Numbered from the stretch's first letter, positions 1-15,069 are shown. The stretch is 45,000 bases of DNA from Neocallimastix lanati (nom. inval.) (GCA_016946835.1 JACVTC010000016.1:862501-907500); one strand, 5' to 3'. Notes: generated by a model not told the origin, from the letters alone. Numbers and translations: made by a program.

Positions 1-560
1 TAGAAAAATTTTAACAATTTCTTTAATTGAGATCCTGTTGGAACACATAATACAATGTCATTTGCAAAGAGAACCTTCACAATAACGTTTGTCACCAATA
101 GAGATTACATATATATCACATTTACTAAAAATGTCATTAATGAACAAATTAAACATTAAGCAAAATTGGTGACAAGGGACAACCTTGACGAACACCTTTC
201 TTAATAATAAACGATTCCGATAATTGACCATCAAACCTAACACAAGCATTGGAAGATAAGTACAAGATTTCAATAAATTTACAGTACTTACCTCTAATAC
301 CTAAGTGATGAATCTTCATTAATGCATAATATATAAGAACAGAATGATACAGTTTTTTAAGGTCCAAAAAAATAAGGAAAGTATCTTTATTATCAAATTT
401 TCTTCTTTGACATATAATTCTTAATGAAGTGTAAAGAATTTTATATTCTTCTAGATTACGAAATTCATATTATTCTGGTCTAATAAATCCTTTATCAATT
501 CCATATTTAGATATTCTTTTAGTGATGACTTTTGCCAAGTGATAGGAGCTTCTAAGAAAA
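1..560 (-). pseudogene. Decayed LINE (non-LTR) reverse transcriptase fragment
   Basis: On the minus strand, reading from about 555 down to 1, the translation gives recognisable LINE reverse-transcriptase motifs. First comes a stretch like SSYHLAKVITKRISKYGID, then an LIFLDLKK-type palm motif followed by YHSV where YDSV is usual. These are followed by KKGVRQGCPLSPILLNV, the conserved G(V)RQGCPLSP block. The frame then shifts near 150-175 and resumes as FINDIF in another frame. An in-frame TAA lies near 480 within the segment that should read through. The copy is therefore broken by at least one stop and one frameshift, and it is also cut by the window edge. It belongs to the same broad class as the better preserved LINE at 16990-18797, but the two copies cover different parts of the protein, so identity cannot be compared here. 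Confidence 0.88.
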
Positions 561-1370
561 ATTAAAAAATTTTTCTTTCATACAGTAAAAAAAAAAAAAA
601 AAAAATTAAAATTGAATTTTGGCTGCTACATGAAGTGCATTTAAGATAACTATTCAATGAGCTCTATACTCATCTATAACATATAATATAGTAATATTAC
701 ATGTTAATAACATTTTTTTTCATGTATTAATACATTTAACTTTATTAATACCCAAAATTATATTTTATGTTTATATATAAATAATTTTCTTTTTTTTTAT
801 TTTTTATTTTTAACCAAAATTATTAGTTCTCATTAACATTTGTTCCAACTATTCCAATCTTACCTTCATTAATCACTACACCTTGAAATATTTTACATTT
901 TTATTATTAAATTTTAAATAAAAAACATAAATCACACATAATACAATTTTATATACACTTCTTTCCCTTTTATTATTTTAATATTCATTTTTTCTTTTTT
1001 CTTTTTTTTATTTTTACCATATCTAAAAAGTTAAATATTAATTTATCTATGTAAATGAAAAATATTTTTCTGCCATAACCCACATTAAAATTAAAATTTA
1101 AACTTTTCAAAATTTATTAAATCATTTTAAGTGATTTTTATAAATATAAATAAATAATAAAAAATGTTTAATTATTTTGAAATTGCCTATTAAAGAACTA
1201 TAATTAAATACATAATTTATGAACAATGAAGTCCGACGATTATACTTTTCAATTAAAAAACTTTATTTAAATCAATTAATGAACACTCTTAAAATTGATT
1301 TATATATATGGTGTTAATTTATTCTTGCACAAATATTGTAAAAAAAATTAATTACATTCTATAATTAAAT
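561..1370. other. Intergenic A/T-rich spacer
   Basis: No coding-looking segment was seen on either strand. It holds an A-run near 588-605, several T-runs, and the 3' flank of the minus-strand eL34 gene. Confidence 0.6.
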
Positions 1371-1919
1371 TTAATTCTTCTTCTTGTTGGAAGTTTGTGC
1401 CTTAAGAACCTTCTTAACAATCTTTTGTTCTTCAATTAAGAAAGCACGGATGATACTATTTATTACAAATATAATATATTGAATTTTTAAATATATAAAT
1501 ATTATGAATATTAAAAATTATATAATACATATATTTATTTTAAAAATACAAATAAATAATATTAATAAACATAAAATAATTAGTATGCAATTATGTTTTA
1601 TAAAATTATTATTATAAATATTATTTATATATGCCTATTATTTTAATGAAACTTACCGGTTTCTGACACTACCACCAGAAAGGTTACCACCGTAAGCTCT
1701 GTTAACGTGCTTCTTAGTCTTAGAGATACTTTGGTACTTTCTTGGACGAAGAGCCTTGATACCACTGAGTGGAACACCAGTTTCAGCACATCTTGGAACC
1801 TTAGCATTCTTGGAGATGTGGTGGAAAACTAATTTGTTACCTGGAGTCTTAACAACACGGTTGTTGTTGGACTTGGTGTTGTAAGATAAGCGTCTACGGA
1901 AAGTAACACGTTGAACCAT
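1371..1919 (-). CDS. RPL34: 60S ribosomal protein eL34 (two exons)
   Basis: Structural protein of the large ribosomal subunit. Exon 1 runs 1919 to 1657, where the donor GTAAGT begins. The intron covers 1656-1456 (201 nt, acceptor TAG) and exon 2 runs 1455 to 1371, ending in TAA. The joined frame is 116 codons, i.e. 115 residues, close to the family length. Family hallmarks are MVQRVTFRRR at the start, LRPRKYQSISKTKKHV, RAYGG at 74-78 and RAFLIEEQKIVKKVLKAQ near the C-terminus, which spans the splice site cleanly. Fungal and animal family members usually carry two Cys pairs for zinc. Here only C44 is left of the first pair, and the second pair is replaced by NLSGGSV after RAYGG, as in plant-type zinc-less eL34. 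The start ATG is preceded by ACCCTTTT-complement AT-rich leader. Identity is essentially certain. Confidence 0.97.
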
Positions 1920-1928
1920 TTTACCCTT

Positions 1929-2400
1929 TTTATTATAAAAAATTTATGAATATGAATATAATAATATAATTTTTTTTAATTAGTTACTACATTACTTTTA
2001 AACGAGCACCTTTGAATTATTATAGATACAAATAAGGCTATATCATTCTAACTAAATTTCATTTACTAAACTATTTATCCATCCATCAAATATTTTATTA
2101 TATTCTTTTTTTTTTTTTTATAAATATGCATTAATTCCTTTGACAACCAAGTTTATTATCATCATTTCATTATTTATTAATTACTCATTTTTTATTTTGT
2201 TTTTCCCTTCCATAAATATATTCATCTTTCATTTAATTACCTATGCTTCTATACAGCAACAATTGGTATTTGAAAGGAGGAATTCAACGTTTTGGTGCAT
2301 CAAACTTACTTTTCATCTTCAGTTTCCTTTTCTTCCAATCAATAGACAGTTACATCCAATCAAATTAAAGTTTAATATATTAAATGTTACTTTAAAGTAA
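1929..2400 (-). promoter_or_regulatory. eL34 upstream region, possible 5'-UTR intron
   Basis: Upstream of the eL34 start, bases about 2225-2400 are clearly more complex and less A/T-pure than the flanks. On the minus strand a consensus donor GTAAGT sits at 2309-2304, and an AG lies just before the ATG near 1929. A non-coding leader exon and a ~380-nt 5'-UTR intron would fit this, but no coding frame supports it. A plus-strand frame at 2140-2400 reads as hydrophobic low-complexity sequence and is probably fortuitous. Confidence 0.3.
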
Positions 2401-2664
2401 AAGCATCAATTTAAATGAATAAATTTATTTATTTAATTTATTAAAAAAAAAAATTGTAATATAATATTTAATATTTTTTGAATATATAAGTTTATTCATT
2501 TAATTTATTAAAAAAAATTTTGTAATATATATTTAAATTTTTTTTTATTAATTAAGATTATTTATTATTTATTATTTCATGATTAAAGTAATACAAAATA
2601 TTTTTTTCCAAAATTTTATGAATGTTTATTATCTATAAATCTTATATATTTTTTTTATTATTAA

Positions 2665-2855
2665 AGTTTTTAAATATTTATATTTATTATTTAAAGATTT
2701 TATTAAGTTATAATATTTTTATAGTATTATATGCAACATTTTATATATATATATTTTTTTTAAATATTTATATTTATTATTTAAAGATTTTATTAATTAA
2801 GTTATAATATTTTTATAGTATTATATGCAACATTTTATATATATATATTTTTAAT
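2665..2855. repeat. ~92-bp tandem duplication
   Basis: The block starting TAAATATTTATATTTATTAT at about 2669 and ending with a TATGCAACATTTTATATATA segment is repeated almost perfectly, starting near 2761. The second copy differs mainly by a 4-bp AATT-type insertion. Bases 2401-3300 otherwise contain only A/T repeats and homopolymers. Confidence 0.85.
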
Positions 2856-3306
2856 AATTAATACAAATTTTTATCTATATATATATTATTTATTTTTATT
2901 GACATTTAATAATTATTTATTTGTTATTGGGGAAAAAAAAATTAATTTTTTTATATTGCGATTAATATTGTAAATTTTTTTTTTTTTTTTTTTTTAATTT
3001 TTAAATATATTTGATTCAAAATTAAATGTTTCAGTTATCATTATTATTCTTAAAATTAATCATTTTTATTTTTATTTTTTCTGTTTTTATTATTATTATT
3101 ATTATTATTATTTGTTTACTAATGATATTTGTTTATTTACTAAATATATTTTTTAATTTTTTTAAAACTTTATGAATTAAAAAATAGAAAAAAAAATAAT
3201 AGAAAAAAAAAAAAAAAAGTGTTTTAATTTTAATCTTAATTTTTTTTTTTTTTTGTTTTTGTTTTAATTATGCCATTGGAAAAATCAATATATATATATA
3301 TGTCAT

Positions 3307-4013
3307 TTAAAGATTAAATCCTTCAACTCTAAATAACTTGGCGTATTCAAAGTATTTTTGAATTAAATCATAATTAGTTAAACCAAGAGCTGCATTCATT
3401 ACCTTAACAAGACCATGATAATGAATAAGTTTGAAGATACTGCGACCAATTGGATTTGGATACTATTAATAATTTGTATTTATGTTAAAAAAATTTATAT
3501 TATATTAATATTTATTTTAAAAAATAATATATAAAAAATTAAATTTGTAGCTATAAAAAAAATTATATTTAAATAATTTGATGTCTTACAGTATTATCAT
3601 TATAAGTGAATTCGTATAAAATAACTAATCTATTAATAATTTCTAATGATCCTTGAATATTATATTCGCTGGAATATATATCTAATAATCTTAATAAGGA
3701 CTTTGATGAATACTTTTGTTCAAATGAATAAAGATATGCTTCTTTAGCTTCATCCTTTATTATTTTAAAATGATGATTTTATTATATATTTATGTATATG
3801 AAATGAATAGGATTAATATAGATAATCATTTTAATATAAATTCTTATTTATATTAGACCTTTCTTTATGATATTTACAATATGTTGAAGTCTTAAAGCTA
3901 AATCACCAAATACTTCCCATTCCATAGAAGATTTGCGATAAGCGACATGTCTAGCTTCTCTAGCTTTTAAATGTGCTATTTCATCTCTAAAGGAAGAATA
4001 GAATCTAAGATCC

Positions 4014-4056
<43 letters not shown>

Positions 4057-5355
4057 ATTATAATTATTATTATTATTATCAGATATTATATAATATGGCG
4101 TAAATCAACAAAATAGTATATAACAGAAACATACTTCATATAAAACCATAAATAAGTTATCAAGCCATCTTTCACAAAGTCTCTTATTCTTGAATGAATA
4201 TTGCGAAAATTTATTAAGCTCCTATTTTTAGTATATATTTATTAATAAATAATTTACTATTAGTATTATTTATATTATAAATTAAATAACATTTTTTATT
4301 AAATGACTTTCGCTGTTTATTAATTTTTTTTTCTTTATTTTTACCTTTTCTTCATCAGTACCATCAGCACCATTATTATCAACAATTATACTATTAGTAT
4401 GTGAAGGAACATTATTTCCTTTATTTTTGTCTTCTTTTTTTGATTCTTCTTTAACTTCCTCATTAATTTCTTTTTCAGGTTTTTCTGCTGGTGCATCTGA
4501 TGATAAACTGATTTCTTCTAATTTATTATTAAGATCTTCATCAGTTTCACTGTCTTCATTTTCTGCTTTTTCTTTTCCTTTAACTTCCTCTTTAGTTTCT
4601 TCTGGTTCTTCAGTTTTTTGATGCTCTTGAATAACAACTTCCTCTATCTTATTTTCAGTAGTTCTTGAGAACGAAACTTTACGCTCTTGTTCTTCATTCT
4701 TTAAATAACATTATTATATTATTGTTTAAATCAAAATAATAATGCATAAAATTATATATATTATAGGTATATATTATTATTTAAATTTGGAAATAAAAAT
4801 TTATTAATATAATTGATAATAAAATTTATTGTTTATATTTTAAACAATTTTCTAATAGTTTTTGATCTTTATGATCTTAAAAAATGTATAAATAAATAAA
4901 TATATATATATATATAAATGTATATAATTACCTTTTCTTGTTGCTTCTTTTCAATATTAGCACGTTGAATACGATACTCTTCTTCCATAACAAATACAGA
5001 TGATCTGTAAAATAATAATTTATTCCAACCAATCTTTCTAACAATTTTTACTAACAATTCATATGCCTTTAAGAAAGTTCCACGTAATGAATTAGCTGGT
5101 AATCTTAATAATTCTGGATGAATCTTTAAAATATTAAATATAATGAAAAAAAAACAGTCATCATGAATATACATTATATAATAAAATTATTTTTTATAAA
5201 ATATATATATAGATATATTAAATTGAAATAATATATGATATGATATAAATTAGAAATAAGATATGTATTAATAAATATATAAAAATATTAAATATTTAAA
5301 AAAAAAGTAAAAAAAATAAAAATAAAAATAAATAATAATTAAATTTATATTGTTA

Positions 5356-5404
<49 letters not shown>

Positions 5405-6385
5405 TCAATTTACATGTTCTCTTAAATCACCGTTACTATCAGATGGACTTATAAAATCTTTAATATCCTTTAATTCTTCAGGTGAACTCTTAGTTTCATA
5501 ATTCATAGCAATATTTAATCTAGCTGGCATTGGCATTCTTTGACAATTTGAATCCTTTTCACAATAAGTAAACATTGGACAAGAATTTAATGTTAATAAA
5601 GCCATTTCAATATCACCTAGTTCGAAAAATACTTCAGCTAAAGTAGCCCATGTTGAATACTCTGATGGAGCATAAGTAACAGCTAACTTTGCTAATTTTA
5701 ATGCCATATCGAAGCGCTTCTTCTTTCTTAAGAAATCAATTTGCACTAAAATTAGAGAATAAGACTGTGGTTTAGCTTTTAAAGCTCTATTTAAAACTTC
5801 AATAGCTTTAATTTCCTCATCATAACCAATATAAGACTTTGCTAAAAGAACAGTAACTTCTGGATCCTTTTCGGCTAATTGCTCAAAGAATTTAGCAGCA
5901 ATATCATATCTATAACTGTTACCAAAATATTTCATTAAACCATTAGAAAGATGATTACTGACATATGTAGCAACTTGAACTTCTGGTTCAGTTCCTAATT
6001 GCCATGATTTCCAAAATTCAGCACTAGCTGCTTCTAAAAATCTTTTTTCACTCTCTAAGTTTTTAATAGCATCTAATTTTCTCAAACCTCTTAACTGATT
6101 ACCATCATTACCATCTTATTAAATATTTTAATAATAATACATTAATAAAATTAATAAAATAATACTTAAATTTTAAAATTAATAAAATTTATAATAAAAT
6201 ATATATATATGTATATGATAAAAAAAATTTACCAGGTTCATCATTATCATCCATAATAGCTCTTAGAATACCAGAAATGTAGGTTTCTTGCCATAAAGTA
6301 TTGTTTGTAATTGGATGTCTATTTTATTTATTTCAAATAAGTTAATTTAAAAATTATATTTATTAATGAAATAATAAACATTATT

Positions 6386-6417
<32 letters not shown>

Positions 6418-7006
6418 TTAGTTTAATAATAATTATAATAAATAGAATAAATAAATAATATAATAGATATTAGATTATTAATTAAAAATAATAATAATAA
6501 TAATTAATGATAATAAAATAAATTATACCTGTCACCCTTAAGGTCAACTAAATAACTAACAACACCACCTGGAATTTGAACTTCAACACGCATATCTACT
6601 CTTGAGAAAGCGTTAAAACAACAATATGTTCCTGAACGAATTTTCCATGAAGGTTGACTTTTATTATTTGAAAACCATCCTGATTGTTCTTCAGTCTAAA
6701 AAATTTATACATTTATAAAATAGAATAATAATGATAAAATTAATTAAAATGAAAAATATTTATATGATAAATTTTAAATATTCAAATAAATATAACATTT
6801 ACCAAAGAATATGAAAGTGAATTTAAATAAGCAGCAATAGTAGCTGATGAGCTGATATAATAAAAAATAAAAAAAATAAATAAAAATAAATAAATTAAAA
6901 TAAATTACAATAAAAAATGAAATAAAATAAATAAATAAATATATAAATAATAGAATAAGAAATAAAATAATATAAAATAAAAATAATATAAAATAAAATA
7001 AATGAA

Positions 7007-7068
<62 letters not shown>

Positions 7069-7846
7069 GAAATGAAATGAAATAAAATAAAATAAAATAA
7101 AATAAAATAAAATAAAATAAAATAAAATAAAATAAAATAAAATAAAATAAAATAAAATAAAATAAAATAAAATAAAACAAAATAAAATAAAATAAAATAA
7201 AATAAAATAAAATAAAATAAAATAAAATAAAATAAAATAAAATAAAATAAAATAAAATAAAATAAAATAAAATAAAATAAAATAAAATAAAATAAAATAA
7301 AATAAAATAAAATAAAATAAAATAAAATAAAATAAAATAAAATAAAATAAATAATAATAATAATAATAAGCAAAGCAAAGCAAAGCCAAATACATATATA
7401 ATTAATATTTTTTAAAATTTTGATTTATTTAAATTAGAAATACCTTGTATCGGTACCAAGAACAAAATGATAAGAGCCAATCTTTTATTATATTATTATA
7501 ATTATTATTAAAATTTCAATATTTTTTAATTATTATATACAATATTATTAGAATATTTTCATTAATTTTATTATTACAGTAAAATTAATACTAACATCCT
7601 TTGTTGAAACTTTGTTATTTGTTTTAATAATATGACATAAATCTGGTGGACCTAATTCTCTAAATGAAGCTATCATTAATTTTTTTTTAAAAAAAAAATA
7701 AAATAAAATTAAATAAATGAATTTAATAATTATACATAATAACTATATATTATTATATCTAATTAACATATAATATTTTTTACCTAAAGAATCATTCCTT
7801 CCAATTATAGATTCACCGATATCATTTTCAAAGAATTCGGTAATAT
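3307..7846 (-). CDS. ChAPs family protein (Chs5p-Arf1p-binding, exomer subunit), 13 exons seen
   Basis: Cargo-adaptor family of the fungal exomer coat at the trans-Golgi (Chs6/Bud7/Bch1/Bch2 in yeast), which sends chitin synthase and other cargo to the plasma membrane. Exons on the minus strand: 7846-7784, 7669-7578, 7481-7444, 6851-6803, 6695-6529, 6318-6233, 6114-5414, 5123-4932, 4698-4345, 4221-4135, 4012-3878, 3754-3590, 3462-3307. All joins keep frame and use GT-AG, giving 760 residues plus an unlocated start exon. Family landmarks: LGPPDLCHI, IGSYHFVLGTDTSSSATIAA, SWKIRSGTYCCFNAFSRVDM, VEVQIPGG, NNTLWQETYISG, a helical-repeat (TPR-like) segment in the long exon ending in LTLNSCPMFTY, and SSVFVMEEEYRIQRAN. 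Exon 4698-4345 adds about 118 acidic, Glu/Lys/Ser-rich residues, probably a disordered insert. The upstream end (AT|ATT ACC) needs one base from a preceding exon that I could not find before 8500. Confidence 0.94.
7010..7351. repeat. A57 run followed by (AAAAT)n array in a ChAPs intron
   Basis: An uninterrupted A-run spans about 7010-7066. After a short AAATG-type transition it gives way to about 270 bp of nearly perfect AAAAT pentamers with one C variant near 7178. It lies wholly within the intron between exons 7481-7444 and 6851-6803. Long frames across it (poly-Phe/Leu/Ile/Tyr) are repeat artefacts. Confidence 0.97.
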
Positions 7847-7849
7847 CTA

Positions 7850-8435
7850 TTTAATTATAAATTTAATTTATTTGTTTATTTATTAATTAATAAATAAAAT
7901 AAAAAAAAAATTAATTGTTATTTTCAAATTTATTACAATTAAATATTATTTTCATTTATAATGATATTTAAATCATATATTTTATATGTTTATTAATTTT
8001 GATATTTTAAAACTATATTCATTTAATAAACATAATATGAAATCAATAAATTAAAAAAATTTAAAGTATATTATATTAATATATTTATTGTTTGTTCATT
8101 TGTTTTGCCTTGTTTTAATTTTTATTTTTATTTTTATTTTTTATTTTTTTTTTGTCATTTGTTTTGTATTTTCTGTTTTAAGTTTTATTTATTTGATATA
8201 ATTTCCATAACATTTGCCAAATAATATTAATATTATTACTTTATAAAATATTTTAATTGAAGTATATATTTTTTTTATTTATAGACCAATTGAAATTTCT
8301 TTTGTATATATATATATATATATATATATCAATATTATACTTTAAAAATTCATTATTATCATATTATCATTAAAATTAATTTATATGACAATTTGATAAT
8401 AATATTATTATTTAATATAAAGCTATATGTTACAT

Positions 8436-8475
<40 letters not shown>

Positions 8476-11200
8476 ATAATCATTATCGATATATATATTG
8501 GTAATAAAAAAGTCTATAATTATAATAAATTATTTGTTCAGTTCTAAATTTAGTATATATCTGCACTTATTCCCTTATTCCTCTAGTTTTTTCTTTTTCT
8601 CTGTTCTTTATTTTTTTTTTGTTTTTTTTGTTACTTTTGTTTGTTTAATTATATTAAATAAATTAATACAAGTAATTCTTTTTAAAAACTCAAAATAAAG
8701 AGTAGCTTTTTTATTCAACATTAAATTAAATTTCCTTATTATATTAATTTTCTATTTAAAATAAAAAAAAAAAATCTTTTTTTTTTTTAATTTTATTTCA
8801 TTTTTTTATTTATTTATTTTTCTGTTGATTAGTTGTTTATACATCCATAGATAGATTATTTATTAACCTTTTAATGCATCCTGAGCCATAATGAATTTTT
8901 TATTAGTGTGTAATTATTTACTGGTATAATTGCTTTCACTTATCTATATTCTCAGAATATTATAAGCTATTTTAATATATAAATTCAGAAATGATGATGT
9001 CCAGTTATATAAACAATAAATAATTAACCATAAAATGAAACAAAAAAAAACTAATACAAATAATTATGATTTATTATTTAAAGCTTAATATATCTTTATA
9101 TTAATAAAATAAATTAAATATAAATATAAAAGATGAATAATCAAAATTCTAAAATATGTGAATCATGTGATTAGTTATGACCACATTATTAACAATATAA
9201 AAAAAATTTTTTTGAAAAAAGATTTTTCTACAATACTAAATGAATTTTTATTTATAATATCATCCACCAAATAGCATAAAAATATAAAAAATTAAAATTT
9301 TATTTTTATTTTTTTTTTAACCTTTTTTTAAAAAAAAATTATAAAAAAAAAAAATAATAATAATAAAATAAAATAAAATATTTATATTTATATTTATATT
9401 TTTTTATTATAATTTTTTAATAATTTTTGTTAGTTTTATTTTATTTTATATTTTATTTTATTTATAATTATTACTCTTTCTTTATTATATTGATAATAAA
9501 TTTTTTTAATCAAAGTATAAAACATTTAGTTTGTATCACATAGTATTTACGAAAGGAATATAAAATAAAATTAACAATAAATAAAAGTATATTTAAAATG
9601 AAAAACTTTTTTAATAATATTTTTGTAATATTATTAAACAGAATAAAAATAAAAATAAAAATAAAGAATGTAATGAATACGTTATACTGAAAGTAAAGTT
9701 ATTATTATATGACTTGAATGAGAATTAGAGCTGATTAGTAAACAGCAAGATTGTATTATATTTATTTATAAATTTTTAAAATGTAAGAAAAGTTTATATT
9801 CCAATAAATATGTATAATATATAATATTATATAATATTATGCAAACCTATATTAACATCTATTATAATTTTCCGTAGTCCTTAATAAATAGATATTAAAA
9901 GTAAGTCTATATCTATTATATAATTTATTAATAAAGTATTTTTATTTGTGAACTATTTATTTTTATATAAATATAAATATATAAAATAATGATAAAAAAT
10001 GATAGTTTTAATAGAACAAAGGGAGTATAAAAAGTACAATGTAAATAAATGCATTTCAAGCACATCAAAATTATATTAATATGATTAAAGTAGTTTATTG
10101 GGGAACTATGAGAGGAAAATATATTATTAACTGTCCAATTGACAAGCAAAAATTCACAATATTCACTATATTTAAAAAAATATAAGAGTATTTTGAATAA
10201 CTTTCATAAAATAAACTAAATCTTTTTTTTTTTCCTATATTTATTAAAAAAATAAAATTCACATTACAGTTATTAAAATATTTTTTTTTAACTAATACTT
10301 AGTAATATTAAATTAATGTTAAATCACAATATGAAATTTAATTAAAAATCTTAAACTATATGAAATAGATATAAATATTTAATTAAGAAAGGTTAAGATA
10401 ATAATATGACGTTGGAACTGAAATCGAAATAATAAGAATAAAAATAATATATATGTATTTTATTATTATAATTATTATTATAATTATAATTATTATTAAA
10501 ATTATAATTATTATTATTATTATTATTATTATTAAAAATATATATTTTAAAATATATATTTAATTAATTTAAAATACTCTCGCATATTAATCATGAAAGT
10601 TTTAATATTTATTTAAAAAATTATATTGCAAATAATTATTAGACGGATTAAATTTTAATAAAATAGTTAAATTATTACTGGTATCCTTTACATTTCTTTA
10701 AATCACGTAGTCAATTTATATGTAAAAAAAGTTAAGAAACTTTATAATAATATTAAACTAAGCTTCTCTCCCTGAAAGCTTTTTCTATATTTGAATAATA
10801 TTAATAATTATTTATATTAGTTTTGCTTATTTTTATATTTTATTACATTAGTGTTAGTATTAATTTATTACTATTACAGATTTATTTTATTATTTATTAT
10901 TATTTATTATTATTTTTTATTATTTATTTTTTATTATTTATTTATTTATTTATTTATTATAAAATATTATTATTTTTAAATATAATTAATTTTATTTTAT
11001 AGAGTTTATATTTAAAGAAATAAAATTTAACTTTTAATTTTTTTAATTTTTTAATTTTTTAATTTTTTTTTTAAAAAAATTTAATATAATATATACCAAT
11101 ACAAATTTTTTGATCTTTTTTTTTTTAACCCATTTAAAATAAGAAAAAAAAAAAAAAATTAATATATGAAATAAAAAATTTAATTATAAATTTTATATAA
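7850..11200. other. Intergenic region between ChAPs and BCD1 genes
   Basis: This 3.3-kb spacer lies between divergently oriented genes. It is A/T-rich with (AT)n near 8305-8328, an A-run near 8440-8472, and TTA/TTTA microsatellites near 10440-10540 and 10880-10960. The missing first coding exon of the ChAPs gene may lie here. I found no coding-looking block longer than about 15 codons. Confidence 0.55.
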
Positions 11201-11215
11201 AATTTAAATATTAAT

Positions 11216-11217
<2 letters not shown>

Positions 11218-11278
<61 letters not shown>
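11218..11278. repeat. T61 homopolymer upstream of BCD1 start
   Basis: Uninterrupted run of 61 T about 100 bp before the BCD1-type ATG. On the plus strand it would fall in the promoter or leader. Confidence 0.97.
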
Positions 11279-11381
11279 CATATTGTCATATTTTATTATT
11301 TTTGAAAAAAAAAAAAATTAAAAAATTAAAAAATTAAAAAAAATTAAAAAAATTAAATTTTTCATACTTACTTAAATAAAA

Positions 11382-13750
<2,369 letters not shown>

Positions 13751-13832
13751 AACTTATATATATATATATAAAAATTATTAAATAAATTATCAAATTATCA
13801 AATAATCAAATTTTAAAATAATAATAATTTTC

Positions 13833-13868
<36 letters not shown>

Positions 13869-14172
13869 CATATGCATGACTGCTTTTATGTCTATTAATT
13901 GACATTTTCTTTTAATTTATATAAATACAATCTTTTAGAGTTAGTTTTTTAGTATTTTCCTTTTTTAAAAATAAGTTTATTTTCAAATTATATATTATTT
14001 ATTCTAATTAGTATTAATCTATTATTTATTAATATATATATACTTTATAAAATTAAAATAAAAATAAAATAAAATAAAATAAAATAAAATATTTAAAACC
14101 ATATTAACGATTGATATTATCATAATGATTATTATTTATGGTTTTCTATTGTTTTTTTTTTTTTTTTTTTTT

Positions 14173-14219
<47 letters not shown>

Positions 14220-14980
14220 TATACTATATGTTATATATTTTTCATCTTTTTGAGTACATAAAATATGAATTATTTTAATATTATTATAATAATTAATGAT
14301 CTATATAGAAAGTAGTTTTGATCGATTGTAATATATATATATATATATATATTGTATTGCATATATATTATATATGTATGTATATTTTTGTTTTGTTTTA
14401 TTTTATTTTATTATGATTTTATTATGATTATTAACTAAAAAGTAAATATGATTTCCAATCTTTTCGAAAAGCATGACTGTAAATTAATTAGTAAAGTCAA
14501 TGAAAAACAGTAGTAGCATTCATATTAATAATAAATTTTATTAATAATATTTATTATAAAATATTTTTATAATATATATTTTTTTAAAATATTGATATTT
14601 AATACAATATCATTTATATATATTTTTATATGATATTTGAAAAAAATATTTATAATTAAATAAATTAATCATTTAATAGTATTTCACTTTCATTTAATAA
14701 TCATTAATGATTATAATGAAAAATTATAATATTATATTCCTAATTACAAAATATATAACAATATATAAATATTATTATATATAATTTAAAATATAAAAAA
14801 ACTAAAAAAATAAGATTTGGATAATTAATCTTCATTTAAAATATATATAATTAAAAATATGTATTATTAAAATTAATCATTAAAATAAAAAATAAAAGAT
14901 TTATATATTTATTATCAAAATATTTCGAACTTTTCCTTTTATTAACCCTAAATATATGTAGGATTTGTAGTTAAATAAAA
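13751..14980. other. Spacer after BCD1 with A/T microsatellites
   Basis: Holds an (AAT)n array at about 13831-13866, a T-run followed by (AT)n at about 14152-14213, and a second (AT)n near 14331-14351. No gene was recognised. Confidence 0.55.
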
Positions 14981-15033
14981 AGTGAGTATCAAGAACATAA
15001 TTTTGTTCATTTTTTGGAATTTTTAGAATATTT

Positions 15034-15069
<36 letters not shown>

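Noticed and set aside
2140-2400. 86-codon plus-strand frame
   Set aside because: Hydrophobic low-complexity start, no family resemblance, and it overlaps a region better explained as the eL34 upstream or leader.
3866-3878. Alternative donor at the AAAG|GTCTAA further downstream of ChAPs exon 4012-3878
   Set aside because: It would shift the next exon into an immediate stop; the GTAAAT donor after ATT keeps frame and is closer to consensus.
4427-4621. 64-codon Ser/Phe-rich plus-strand frame
   Set aside because: Antisense of the acidic ChAPs exon.
6774-7395. Three overlapping minus-strand frames of 157-199 residues
   Set aside because: They translate the AAAAT array and the A-run into FILFY-type repeats inside a ChAPs intron.
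8990-9003. ATGATGA resembling a snoRNA box C
   Set aside because: No CTGA box D at a suitable distance downstream on the same strand, and no terminal stem seen.
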